This document shows positions 1-5,803 of a DNA stretch of 7,083 bases, piece by piece; within the stretch, counting starts at the first letter, position 1; each line of letters begins with the position of its first letter. The stretch is from SAR324 cluster bacterium. GTDB taxonomy: Bacteria; SAR324; JACQKK01. The stretch spans positions 1 to 7,083 of the forward strand of contig JAPUJL010000256.1 in the NCBI GenBank assembly GCA_027296185.1, in the 5' to 3' direction. Under the pieces are notes generated by a model. The model was given only the letters and a program-made list of their open reading frames with translations, was not told the origin of the DNA and did no database searches. A program made the position numbers and the translations under genes.

Positions 1-20
1 GCCGCGATCCGATTTTAACC

Positions 21-902
21 ATGGTTACGCGAAATAAACAGGGATTTGCCCGTGGATGGCCGCCTGTGCGGTTCCCGGCGGCGGTATGCCTGCTGGCCGC
101 CGCCCTGTGGCTGGCCGCATTTCCGGCGCTGGGTCAGGAGCCGGCCGAGGACGAGTTCGTCGAGATGGACGCGGCGGCGGAACTCGGGCTGGAAGGAGAG
201 CAACCCCAGGCTGCGCCGCCCGGCAACACTTTCAATCGATTGGTGTTCTTCGAATTCACTCAGTTGTCCTACAAACAACACCCATTCTTCCAGATCACGG
301 GCCAAACAGTGTTCCGGAATGGTAAGTCAGTGACGACGACAACCGAAGTGGCCACCCCAACGACTGCATCCGACGAGGGAATTTTCGAAAAAGCATTACA
401 TTCCCTGCCTCCCTTTTCGATCGAGGTGGGGACCTCGATGAATCTTATCTTTCCCCGGTCCATCAGCATCGGTTTCGAATACCTGCGAGCGAGTCAAACC
501 GACGCGGATGCGGTCAATACGAGCAAGTCATCGATCACGATTGAGCGCATCCTGATGGATACCTACTATTACTCCGCGGTGGTGCGAGCCTATGCGTTCG
601 ATGCTAACGAGCCGGGCGTCAACTACTTCCTGGGGGTCGGGCTCGGTGCACTGAACGGCAAGTTCAATGCGAAGCTCAATACGGGTACGCCGACTGAGAC
701 GGTGGGCTTCAGCGAATCCCCTATCGGGATGCAACATTTCGGCTTGGAATGGATGGGGGAGGAATTCGGCCTGCGCTACGAGATTCGGATTGTGAACGCG
801 CGGAAGGTAAGGCTGGATTCGAATCCCTATTCGAATTCGACCGCAACGACGATCAATTTTTCCGGCACGATGACCAGACTTTCACTCGTCTACCAGTTCT
901 GA
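21..902 (+). CDS. Predicted outer-membrane beta-barrel protein, unknown function
   Basis: A 293-residue protein that I do not recognise as a named family. Residues 1-38 look like a Sec signal peptide: basic N-region, hydrophobic core around 19-34 (containing Cys23, which is not in a lipobox), and a likely cleavage after Ala36-Leu37-Gly38. An acidic, Ala/Pro-rich linker (about 39-68) follows. The rest alternates polar and hydrophobic residues in strand-like stretches, for example about 132-143, 146-158, 171-195, 201-215 and 249-262. The last strand ends SLVYQF, and a C-terminal Phe is the usual signal for insertion of barrels by the BAM machinery. The size fits a small barrel of about eight strands. 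No Shine-Dalgarno is evident before the ATG at 21; a GTG at 66 (Val16) would give a more compact signal peptide and is a real alternative start. The mid-gene region is much less GC-rich (45 percent over 241-300) than the genes to the right, suggesting a different history or weaker codon selection. Barrel assignment is inference. Confidence 0.8.
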   Translation: MVTRNKQGFARGWPPVRFPAAVCLLAAALWLAAFPALGQEPAEDEFVEMDAAAELGLEGEQPQAAPPGNTFNRLVFFEFTQLSYKQHPFFQITGQTVFRNGKSVTTTTEVATPTTASDEGIFEKALHSLPPFSIEVGTSMNLIFPRSISIGFEYLRASQTDADAVNTSKSSITIERILMDTYYYSAVVRAYAFDANEPGVNYFLGVGLGALNGKFNAKLNTGTPTETVGFSESPIGMQHFGLEWMGEEFGLRYEIRIVNARKVRLDSNPYSNSTATTINFSGTMTRLSLVYQF

Positions 903-913
903 TCCTCAGACCC

Positions 914-956
914 GCCGGCCGGCCGGCCACGATGACCACCGCCATGCCCCATGGGG
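914..956. repeat. Palindromic GGCC-rich stretch in the 100-bp gap
   Basis: The gap between the barrel gene and the phosphatase gene (903-1002) contains three and a half GGCC units in a row at 914-928, forming a self-complementary stretch, and a perfect 10-bp palindrome CCCCATGGGG at 947-956. Either could fold in RNA, but neither is followed by a T-run, so a classical intrinsic terminator is not supported. No small ORF with a convincing start is seen here. Confidence 0.35.
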
Positions 957-1002
957 ACCAAGCCGCTGTGAGCCTCCCGTTCCTCCCTGCTCCGCGTCAC
1001 CC

Positions 1003-1611
1003 ATGACCCGCATCTTCATCACGCGCCACGGGGAAGCCGAACACAATCTCAACACCGAGTTCTTCATGGGCCGCTCGCCCGAGGCGCGGCTCACCGGCCG
1101 GGGCCGCAAGCAGGCCCAGCGGCTCGGGGAGCGGCTGGCCGAGGAGGCGGCCGTGCAACGCATCGTCTGTTCCAGCCTGCCCCGAACCCTGGAGACCGCC
1201 GAGCTGATCGGCGAGTGCCTCGGGTTGCGCACCCTCGAACCCGACGAGGCCTTCTGGGAATTGAGCAAGGGGGAGTGGGAAGGGCGGATGCCCCGCATCC
1301 TGCCGCCGGAGGTGCGGCGGGAAGTGGACGCGGACCCCTTCGGTTACCGCCCCCCGGGGGGCGAATCGTACCGCGACGTCTGGATGCGGGTCGGGCCGGC
1401 CTTCGACCGGTGTGTGGCCCGCTACCGGGGGGAGACGATCCTGTTCGTGCTGCACGGGGACGTGATCCGCGCCCTGCTCTATCACCTGATCCGTTTCCCC
1501 CCCGAACGCATCGGGGACTGGACCATCGACTCCTGCTCCCTGACCGAGGTGAGCGAGACGGACGGACGCATCGTGATCGTCGGCTTGAACGACGCCAGCC
1601 ACTTACCCTGA
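1003..1611 (+). CDS. Histidine phosphatase family protein (phosphoglycerate mutase-like)
   Basis: A 202-residue, single-domain, presumably cytoplasmic phosphatase of the histidine phosphatase superfamily (branch 1). The diagnostic RHGE motif is at residues 8-11, with His9 the expected phospho-accepting nucleophile. Other active-site positions are visible: Arg61 in SSLPRTLETAE, the acid Glu86 in the ELSKGEWEG segment, and the second catalytic His151 in LHGD. The RPPGGES segment (116-122) and overall length resemble CobC/GpmB-type phosphatases acting on small phosphorylated metabolites, for example alpha-ribazole phosphate or sugar phosphates. The substrate cannot be read from sequence and no cobalamin genes are nearby, so no symbol is assigned. 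The start is fixed by the short strand MTRIFIT leading directly into RHGE, as is usual in the family. The bases before it are pyrimidine-rich with no Shine-Dalgarno, so initiation may be SD-independent. It converges on the ABC exporter gene. Confidence 0.93.
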   Translation: MTRIFITRHGEAEHNLNTEFFMGRSPEARLTGRGRKQAQRLGERLAEEAAVQRIVCSSLPRTLETAELIGECLGLRTLEPDEAFWELSKGEWEGRMPRILPPEVRREVDADPFGYRPPGGESYRDVWMRVGPAFDRCVARYRGETILFVLHGDVIRALLYHLIRFPPERIGDWTIDSCSLTEVSETDGRIVIVGLNDASHLP

Positions 1612-1685
1612 GCGACCGGCCGGCGTGCCCCGCAGCCCGTCGGGATTCAATTCGAAATCGATTGGGGACCTGCTGGGGAGGGCGA
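1612..1685. other. Convergent intergenic gap with weak inverted repeat
   Basis: These 74 bp separate two convergent genes, so transcription from both sides should stop here. I see no textbook intrinsic terminator with a T-run. The best structure is an imperfect pair of arms, CCCCGCAG (1628-1635) with CTGCTGGGG (1670-1678), eight pairs with one bulged T and a long 34-nt loop. A short AT-richer segment with TTCGAA and ATCGAT palindromes lies in the loop. Termination may be Rho-dependent; that is inference. Confidence 0.25.
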
Positions 1686-3584
1686 TCACCCTTCCATGGA
1701 CTTGGGCGGCGGCTCTTCGCCCGCCACTTCCTTTACCCGCTCCCACCAACGCCGCCAAGGAAAGCGGGGCTTGTCGGCAGCCACCAACACGTCGCGGAAC
1801 TGCATCTCGTAGAGCCGCTTGTACTGCCCCCCCCGCTGGAGCAGCTCGTCGTGGTCGCCCGATTCGACGATGCGCCCTCCGTCCAGCACGTAAATCCGGT
1901 CGGCCTGGCGGATCGTGGACAGCCGGTGGGCGATCACGATCGTGGTGCGGTCCTCCAGGATGCGCTCGATGGCCTCCTGCACCTCGATCTCCGATTCCGA
2001 ATCGAGGGCCGAGGTGGCCTCGTCGAGGATCAGGATCGGGGCGTTCTTGATCAGTGCCCGGGCAATGGACAGCCGCTGCCGCTGCCCGCCGGAGAGGTGC
2101 ATCCCGCCTTCCCCGATCTGGGTGTCGTAGCCCTCCGGCAGGTTTTCGCTGACCTGGTGGGCGTTGGCGGCCCGGGCCGCCTCGACGATCTTTTCCTTGG
2201 GGCAATCGATATCGCCGTAGGCGATGTTGTTGGCAACGGTGTCGTGGAACAGGAAAATCTCCTGGGTCACAATGGCGATCTGGGCGCGCAGCGACGAGAG
2301 CGTGACGTCCTGGATATTTCGCCCGTCGATGGTGATCGCGCCTTCCTGCAGGTCGAAATAGCGCGGAACGAGATTGACCAGCGTGGTCTTGCCCGCGCCG
2401 CTGGCGCCCACCAGTGCGATCACCTCGCCGGCTTTCACGGTAAACCGAATATCCTGCAGGGCCGGCTCGTCGTTGGAGTTGTAGCAGAAGCGGGGGATGT
2501 CGATGGAAAGCTCCCGCTGAATCGGGGGCAACGTCTCGGCGCCGGGCTTGTCCGCCACCTCGGGCCGCACATCGAGCAACTGGAACACCCGCCGGGCGGC
2601 CGCGATGCCGTCGTGCACCTTGAGGGAGAAGCCGTTGAGCTTCTTGATCGGGTCGCTGAGCAGGAAAAAAGCGAAGATGAAGGAGGCGAAGTCGCCGGTG
2701 GTGATCGTGCCCCCGATGATGAGATATCCGCCGAACATGAAGATTCCCGCCGCGGCCAACGCCCCCAGGGTTTCCAGCACGGGCGGCGAGTACGAGTTGA
2801 GCCGCACCGACCGTTTTTGGCGCCGCAGGAACACCTTGTTGGCTCGGTGGAAGCGGTCGCCCTCGTATTTCTCCATGCCGAAGGCCTTGACGACCCGGAT
2901 GCCGTTGATCGCCTCCACGAGCAGGGCGGTCAGGTCGCCCAGGGATTCCTGCCGCAACGTGGCCAGTTGGTTGTTGCGCTTGCCGAAGCGGGAGATGAGG
3001 AAGAAGACGATCGGCAGCAGCCCCAGCGAGGCCAGGGCCAAGTGCCAACTCCTGTAGAACAGGATGGCGATGTAGATGGCGATCTGGGGCACGTCCCGCA
3101 ACGGTCCCGTGATGCTCATGCTGAGCGATTGACGCAGCGAGATCAGATCGGCCGTGAACCGCGAGATGAGGTTGCCGGAGGACTTGCCCGTGAAAAACGA
3201 GAAGGACAGCGTCAGGAGGTGGTTGAACAGGCGCATGCGCAGGTCGGCAACCAGCCGCGCCCCCATGATCCCGATCAGATAGTTGTGGCCGAAGAAGAAC
3301 AGCCCCCGCAGCGAGAAGATGAGGACGATCGCCAGCCCGACCATCACGAACTGCTCCATGGGCGGGACGTTGCCCTGCTCGAGGGCATCCACCAGATCCT
3401 TGATGTACCACGCGGGCGCCGCGGTAAAGACCGTGTAGCCCACCATGCAAAGGACGCCGAAGAGCAGCAGCGCACGGTAGCGCAGCATCAGCCCCATCAG
3501 CCGCAGGAGGATGGCAAAGATTTCCTGGCCTCCCCAGAACGACTGGGCCAGAAAGACCAGCGGGCGAAACAGCCACTTCAGCAA
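1686..3584 (-). CDS. MsbA-like ABC exporter (fused permease and ATPase)
   Basis: A half-transporter of the ABCB/MsbA type: an N-terminal six-helix membrane domain fused to an ATP-binding domain, working as a homodimer in the inner membrane, probably exporting lipid A or another amphipathic substrate. Residues below are counted from the longest possible start, a GTG at 3641. Membrane helices occupy about 55-330. In the ATPase domain I see Walker A GASGAGKTT (412-420), the Q-loop Gln460, signature LSGGQ (516-520), Walker B ILILD with catalytic Glu (536-541), D-loop SALD (544-547) and H-loop His572, so it should be active. I prefer the TTG at 3584 (residue 20): AGGGAG lies 7 nt upstream of it, whereas the GTG has no clear ribosome site. 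That gives 632 residues, longer than the roughly 580 of typical MsbA because of a basic, Trp-rich tail (about 615-651). It is the last gene of the leftward moaB block. No lipid A genes adjoin, so the substrate is uncertain. Confidence 0.95.
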   Translation of the reverse strand: MLKWLFRPLVFLAQSFWGGQEIFAILLRLMGLMLRYRALLLFGVLCMVGYTVFTAAPAWYIKDLVDALEQGNVPPMEQFVMVGLAIVLIFSLRGLFFFGHNYLIGIMGARLVADLRMRLFNHLLTLSFSFFTGKSSGNLISRFTADLISLRQSLSMSITGPLRDVPQIAIYIAILFYRSWHLALASLGLLPIVFFLISRFGKRNNQLATLRQESLGDLTALLVEAINGIRVVKAFGMEKYEGDRFHRANKVFLRRQKRSVRLNSYSPPVLETLGALAAAGIFMFGGYLIIGGTITTGDFASFIFAFFLLSDPIKKLNGFSLKVHDGIAAARRVFQLLDVRPEVADKPGAETLPPIQRELSIDIPRFCYNSNDEPALQDIRFTVKAGEVIALVGASGAGKTTLVNLVPRYFDLQEGAITIDGRNIQDVTLSSLRAQIAIVTQEIFLFHDTVANNIAYGDIDCPKEKIVEAARAANAHQVSENLPEGYDTQIGEGGMHLSGGQRQRLSIARALIKNAPILILDEATSALDSESEIEVQEAIERILEDRTTIVIAHRLSTIRQADRIYVLDGGRIVESGDHDELLQRGGQYKRLYEMQFRDVLVAADKPRFPWRRWWERVKEVAGEEPPPKSMEG

Positions 3585-3591
3585 GGGGATA

Positions 3592-3597
3592 CTCCCT
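3592..3597 (-). promoter_or_regulatory. Shine-Dalgarno deciding the ABC exporter start
   Basis: On the minus strand AGGGAG is followed by 7 nt and then TTG at 3584, an ideal spacing. The upstream in-frame GTG at 3641 has no comparable purine box. This argues for initiation at the rarer TTG codon. Inference from spacing only. Confidence 0.5.
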
Positions 3598-3626
3598 GGG
3601 GTGGTCGCAAAGCGGGCACTGCCCAC

Positions 3627-3655
3627 ACTCTGAGAGTTCACCCCATCGATGTCAA
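3627..3655 (-). promoter_or_regulatory. Possible sigma70-type promoter for the ABC exporter
   Basis: A perfect -35 hexamer TTGACA is read on the minus strand at 3655-3650. It is followed after 17 nt by CAGAGT (3632-3627), which keeps only three of six -10 consensus bases, but including the key A2 and T6. Transcription would begin around 3620, downstream of the GTG start and upstream of the TTG start, agreeing with the TTG choice. It would let the exporter be transcribed independently of the two genes upstream. The -10 is weak, so this is tentative. Confidence 0.3.
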
Positions 3656-3661
3656 GCGCCC

Positions 3662-3683
3662 GGCGGGGCCCGATCCGCCCGCC
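3662..3683 (-). terminator. GC-rich hairpin between kinase-like gene and ABC gene
   Basis: GGCGGG (3662-3667) and CCCGCC (3678-3683) can form a 6-bp all-GC stem with a 10-nt loop just after the stop codon at 3690. An alternative pairing uses GCCCG (3658-3662) with CGGGC (3685-3689). No U-run follows, so it may only attenuate, or stabilise the mRNA 3' end. In a GC-rich genome such pairings arise easily. Confidence 0.2.
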
Positions 3684-3689
3684 ACGGGC

Positions 3690-4646
3690 CTATCTGGCGC
3701 CGGGCGGATAGGGCAGGCGCACTCGAAATCCGCGGGCCTTACCCTGCTCGTGATACAGGGTCAGGCTGCCGCCCTGCAGTTCGACGATCTTCTCCATGTA
3801 CAACCAGTCCACGACGGTAATCGCCGAGACGCCAGGGCTGAACACGATCTGCGAGGCGTCCTGGACGGCGTCCAGCCCCTCCCGTTGCCCCGCGCAGGTG
3901 ATCGTCATGCAAATTGCGTCCCCCGTGGGCCCGTTCGACGAGACCTCCCGGGCCACCTCGACGCGGATCAGGGCACCGATCAGCTGGGCGGCGATTCTCG
4001 CGACGGTCTTGCCGATCAGGGGCACCGTGGCGGATATGGCGGCGGCATCCTCCGGCAGGCCCTCCCCGAATTCCAGCGGAACGTCGGCGCCCAGCGCCGC
4101 CAGCTCCGCCTCGAGCCCGGCGCGCAGGGTGGCCATGGAGATGCGGTCGTGATCCTCGGCAATGCTTTCCAGCAGCAGGCGGTGATGGTCCCCGATCTGG
4201 CGGAAGGTATCGAAGAGGTAAAACGCCGTCTGGCGGCAACGCTCCAGCTCCTCGCGGAGGGCGGGATCCTCTACCTGCGCGATGACCCGCTCCAGCCGGG
4301 CGGTCAGTTCCTCCGCAGGTCCCTGGAGCCGCGCCACCACGTGGGGGGCGAAGTCGTCCCTCCATTGCAATTCGGGAACAGCGCCCTCGGCGCCGCCGGG
4401 CGGGGGCTCGCCCGGAATTCGCGCCCCACCGGGCGCGGTGGGGTCCTCGTGCTTGTAGACTTCCAGCTCGTCCTGCAGGGAACGCAGCTGGGAGCGCAAG
4501 TCGGAGATGATCTGGTCCGACTCGTCCGGCAGCACCAGTTCCTCGCGGGGCTTGTCCGGCCGCCGGGCGGGCGGCTCCAGTGTCTTGTCGGGGGATTTGG
4601 CCATGCTCGGGATTCGGGGTTCGATCGGGGCGCCGCCATGACTCAT
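3690..4646 (-). CDS. Degenerate histidine kinase-like protein (DHp/HATPase fold, catalytic residues lost)
   Basis: A 318-residue protein, counted from the ATG at 4646. That start sits 27 nt after the moaB stop with AGGGG just upstream; ATG at 4604 (residue 15) is the alternative. No signal peptide or membrane helix is visible, so it is likely cytoplasmic. Residues 42-64 look like a coiled coil, 65-96 a Pro/Gly linker, 97-170 a long helical DHp-like region, and 180-313 a HATPase-like region. The ending, IVELQGGSL (287-295) then ARGFRVRLP (304-312), is what closes sensor kinase ATPase domains. By eye the H-box SHELRTP aligns with VARLQGP (104-110), placing Ala105 where the phospho-His should be. 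The N-box aligns with AQLIGALIRV (220-229), with Ala225 for Asn; the G1 Asp aligns with Cys251; the G2 glycines are absent (276-281). It therefore probably neither binds ATP normally nor autophosphorylates. It may be a scaffold, or a ChpT-like phosphotransfer protein using another His (154, 155 or 166). The fold assignment is inference. Confidence 0.8.
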   Translation of the reverse strand: MSHGGAPIEPRIPSMAKSPDKTLEPPARRPDKPREELVLPDESDQIISDLRSQLRSLQDELEVYKHEDPTAPGGARIPGEPPPGGAEGAVPELQWRDDFAPHVVARLQGPAEELTARLERVIAQVEDPALREELERCRQTAFYLFDTFRQIGDHHRLLLESIAEDHDRISMATLRAGLEAELAALGADVPLEFGEGLPEDAAAISATVPLIGKTVARIAAQLIGALIRVEVAREVSSNGPTGDAICMTITCAGQREGLDAVQDASQIVFSPGVSAITVVDWLYMEKIVELQGGSLTLYHEQGKARGFRVRLPYPPGAR

Positions 4647-4672
4647 CGAGCCCCTGGCGCCGCCTCGCGCGA

Positions 4673-5185
4673 TTATTTTTGCAACTCCGCCACGATGTGT
4701 CCCAGCTCCGGCAGGATCAGGCGCTCCATGGCGAGCCGCACGGCGCCGCTGGAGCCGGGGACGGAAAAGACGACGCACCCGCCGATCGTGCCCGCCGCGG
4801 CCCGGCTGAGCAGGGCGGCTGAGCCGATCTCCTCGTAGCTGAGGGCGCGGAACAGCTCGCCGAATCCGGGCAGGGTTTTTTCCAGCATGCCCGCGAGGGC
4901 ATCGAAGGTGAGGTCGCGCCGGGAAATGCCCGTGCCGCCGTTGACGATCACGGCCTGCACCTCGTCCCGGGCCAGCACGGACTCCAGCAGGGGGCGGATG
5001 CGCTCCGGTTCGTCCGGCACGATGTGGTAGGCCTTGACGGTATGCCCCCCATCGGCCAGCATCGCTTGAATCAGTTTCCCGCTGGTATCGGTCTCTTCGG
5101 TGCGGGTGTCGCTCACGGTGATCACCCCGCAGGCTACCGCCATCCGGCCTTTTTCCTTGTGCTCCTGGTGTGAGGGCTTCGGCAT
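4673..5185 (-). CDS. moaB: Molybdenum cofactor biosynthesis protein MoaB
   Basis: A 170-residue cytoplasmic protein of the MoaB/MogA family, which binds molybdopterin and acts in its adenylylation before molybdate insertion; in many bacteria MoaB replaces or duplicates MogA. The family hallmarks are complete: ITVSDTRTEETDTSG (22-36), the VNGGTGIS loop (81-88), LSYEEIG (115-121) and VPGSSGAV (142-149). The ATG at 5185 is chosen because the resulting N-terminus (HQEHKEK) matches the His/Glu/Lys-rich start common in MoaB proteins. Met15 at 5143 is possible but would remove it. The open frame continues upstream to 5599, but that part only mirrors engB on the opposite strand. It is the first gene of the leftward block and diverges from engB with 18 bp between start codons. 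No other molybdopterin gene is in the window, so its pathway partners lie elsewhere. Confidence 0.94.
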   Translation of the reverse strand: MPKPSHQEHKEKGRMAVACGVITVSDTRTEETDTSGKLIQAMLADGGHTVKAYHIVPDEPERIRPLLESVLARDEVQAVIVNGGTGISRRDLTFDALAGMLEKTLPGFGELFRALSYEEIGSAALLSRAAAGTIGGCVVFSVPGSSGAVRLAMERLILPELGHIVAELQK

Positions 5186-5203
5186 TTGTTCGATCCGTGA
5201 CCG
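5186..5203. promoter_or_regulatory. 18-bp divergent gap between moaB and engB
   Basis: The start codons of the divergent moaB and engB genes are only 18 bp apart. That is too short for two full promoters, so promoter elements for each gene must lie inside the other gene's first codons, or one gene uses a different start. I could not find convincing -35/-10 pairs in either direction. Neither start has a strong Shine-Dalgarno. Confidence 0.4.
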
Positions 5204-5803
5204 ATGAAGATCGTCTCCGCAGAATTCCTGATCAGCGCCGTCTCGCCCGAGCAGTTTCCACCCCCGTACGTACCGGAAATCGCCTTTCTCGGCAAATCGA
5301 ACGTCGGAAAGTCCAGCCTGATCAATGTTCTGCTCAACCGGAAGCACCTCGTCAAGACCAGCGGCACCCCGGGCAAAACCCGGGCGATCAACTTCTTCCT
5401 GATCAACGGCCGCTTCCGCTTCGTGGACCTGCCCGGCTACGGCTTCGCCAAGGTCTCCCAGGCCGAGCGGCGGGCCTGGCAGGGGCTGAGCGAGAGTTAC
5501 CTCACCGCGCGCGAGGCGCTGCGGGGCGTCGTTATGATCGTCGATGCCCGCCACCCGGGCAGCCCCCTGGATGCGGAAATGAAGACCTGGCTGGACCATT
5601 TCGGCGTGCCGGCCCTGCTGGTGGCCAACAAGGCGGACAAGCTCGGAAAGTCCCAGATTGCCAAGCAGTTGAAGGCCTTCGCCGCGGAGTTGTCGCCGAC
5701 GACGAAGCCGATCGCGAAGCCGATCGCCTGCTCCGCCAAAACCCGGCTGGGCCGCGACGAAATCTGGTCCCAGCTGACAGCCTGGTTGGGGCAGCGCGGA
5801 TAG
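5204..5803 (+). CDS. engB: Ribosome biogenesis GTP-binding protein EngB (YsxC/YihA)
   Basis: A 199-residue TRAFAC-class GTPase, the usual EngB length, required in many bacteria for late assembly of the 50S ribosomal subunit. All nucleotide-binding motifs are present in order: G1 GKSNVGKS (30-37), G2 TPGKT (55-59), G3 DLPGYG (75-80), G4 NKAD (142-145) and G5 SAK (177-179). The N-terminal MKIVSAEFL and the PEIAFLGKSNVGKSS stretch are typical of the family and support the ATG at 5204. An oddity is the doubled KPIA-KPIA (168-175) just before G5, produced by a 12-bp tandem duplication. The stop TAG at 5801-5803 directly abuts the ATG of the transporter gene, so the two are probably co-transcribed and perhaps translationally coupled, although their functions are unrelated. 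Confidence 0.97.
   Translation: MKIVSAEFLISAVSPEQFPPPYVPEIAFLGKSNVGKSSLINVLLNRKHLVKTSGTPGKTRAINFFLINGRFRFVDLPGYGFAKVSQAERRAWQGLSESYLTAREALRGVVMIVDARHPGSPLDAEMKTWLDHFGVPALLVANKADKLGKSQIAKQLKAFAAELSPTTKPIAKPIACSAKTRLGRDEIWSQLTAWLGQRG
5704..5727 (+). repeat. 12-bp tandem duplication inside engB
   Basis: GAAGCCGATCGC occurs twice head to tail (5704-5715 and 5716-5727) with no mismatch. It adds four in-frame residues (KPIA) to EngB just ahead of the G5 motif. The perfect identity suggests a recent replication-slippage event. Confidence 0.85.

Noticed and set aside
1603..3576. A 657-codon minus-strand frame overlapping the ABC exporter
   Set aside because: It is the neighbouring frame of the same strand, with Arg/Gly/Pro-rich translation and no motifs, whereas the exporter frame has every ABC motif in order.
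1003..4646. Functional pairing of the histidine phosphatase with the pseudo-histidine kinase as a phosphohistidine system
   Set aside because: The phosphatase is on the opposite, convergent strand with the exporter gene between. Its motifs resemble CobC/GpmB small-metabolite phosphatases, and the kinase-like protein appears to lack a phospho-His.
4647..4778. N-terminal extension of the kinase-like gene into moaB
   Set aside because: The 44 extra residues are Arg/Gly/Ala-rich and overlap moaB in another frame. The ATG at 4646 with an AGGGG box just upstream fits operon spacing better.
1215..4838. An uninterrupted 1207-codon frame on the plus strand
   Set aside because: It lies antisense to the ABC exporter and the pseudo-kinase and overlaps parts of the phosphatase and moaB genes. 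Its translation is low-complexity Arg/Gly/Asp/Gln-rich with no domain. High GC removes stop codons in such shadow frames.
5186..5599. Upstream extension of the moaB frame by 138 codons
   Set aside because: It is antisense to engB. MoaB proteins are about 165-180 residues and the family N-terminus begins at the ATG at 5185.
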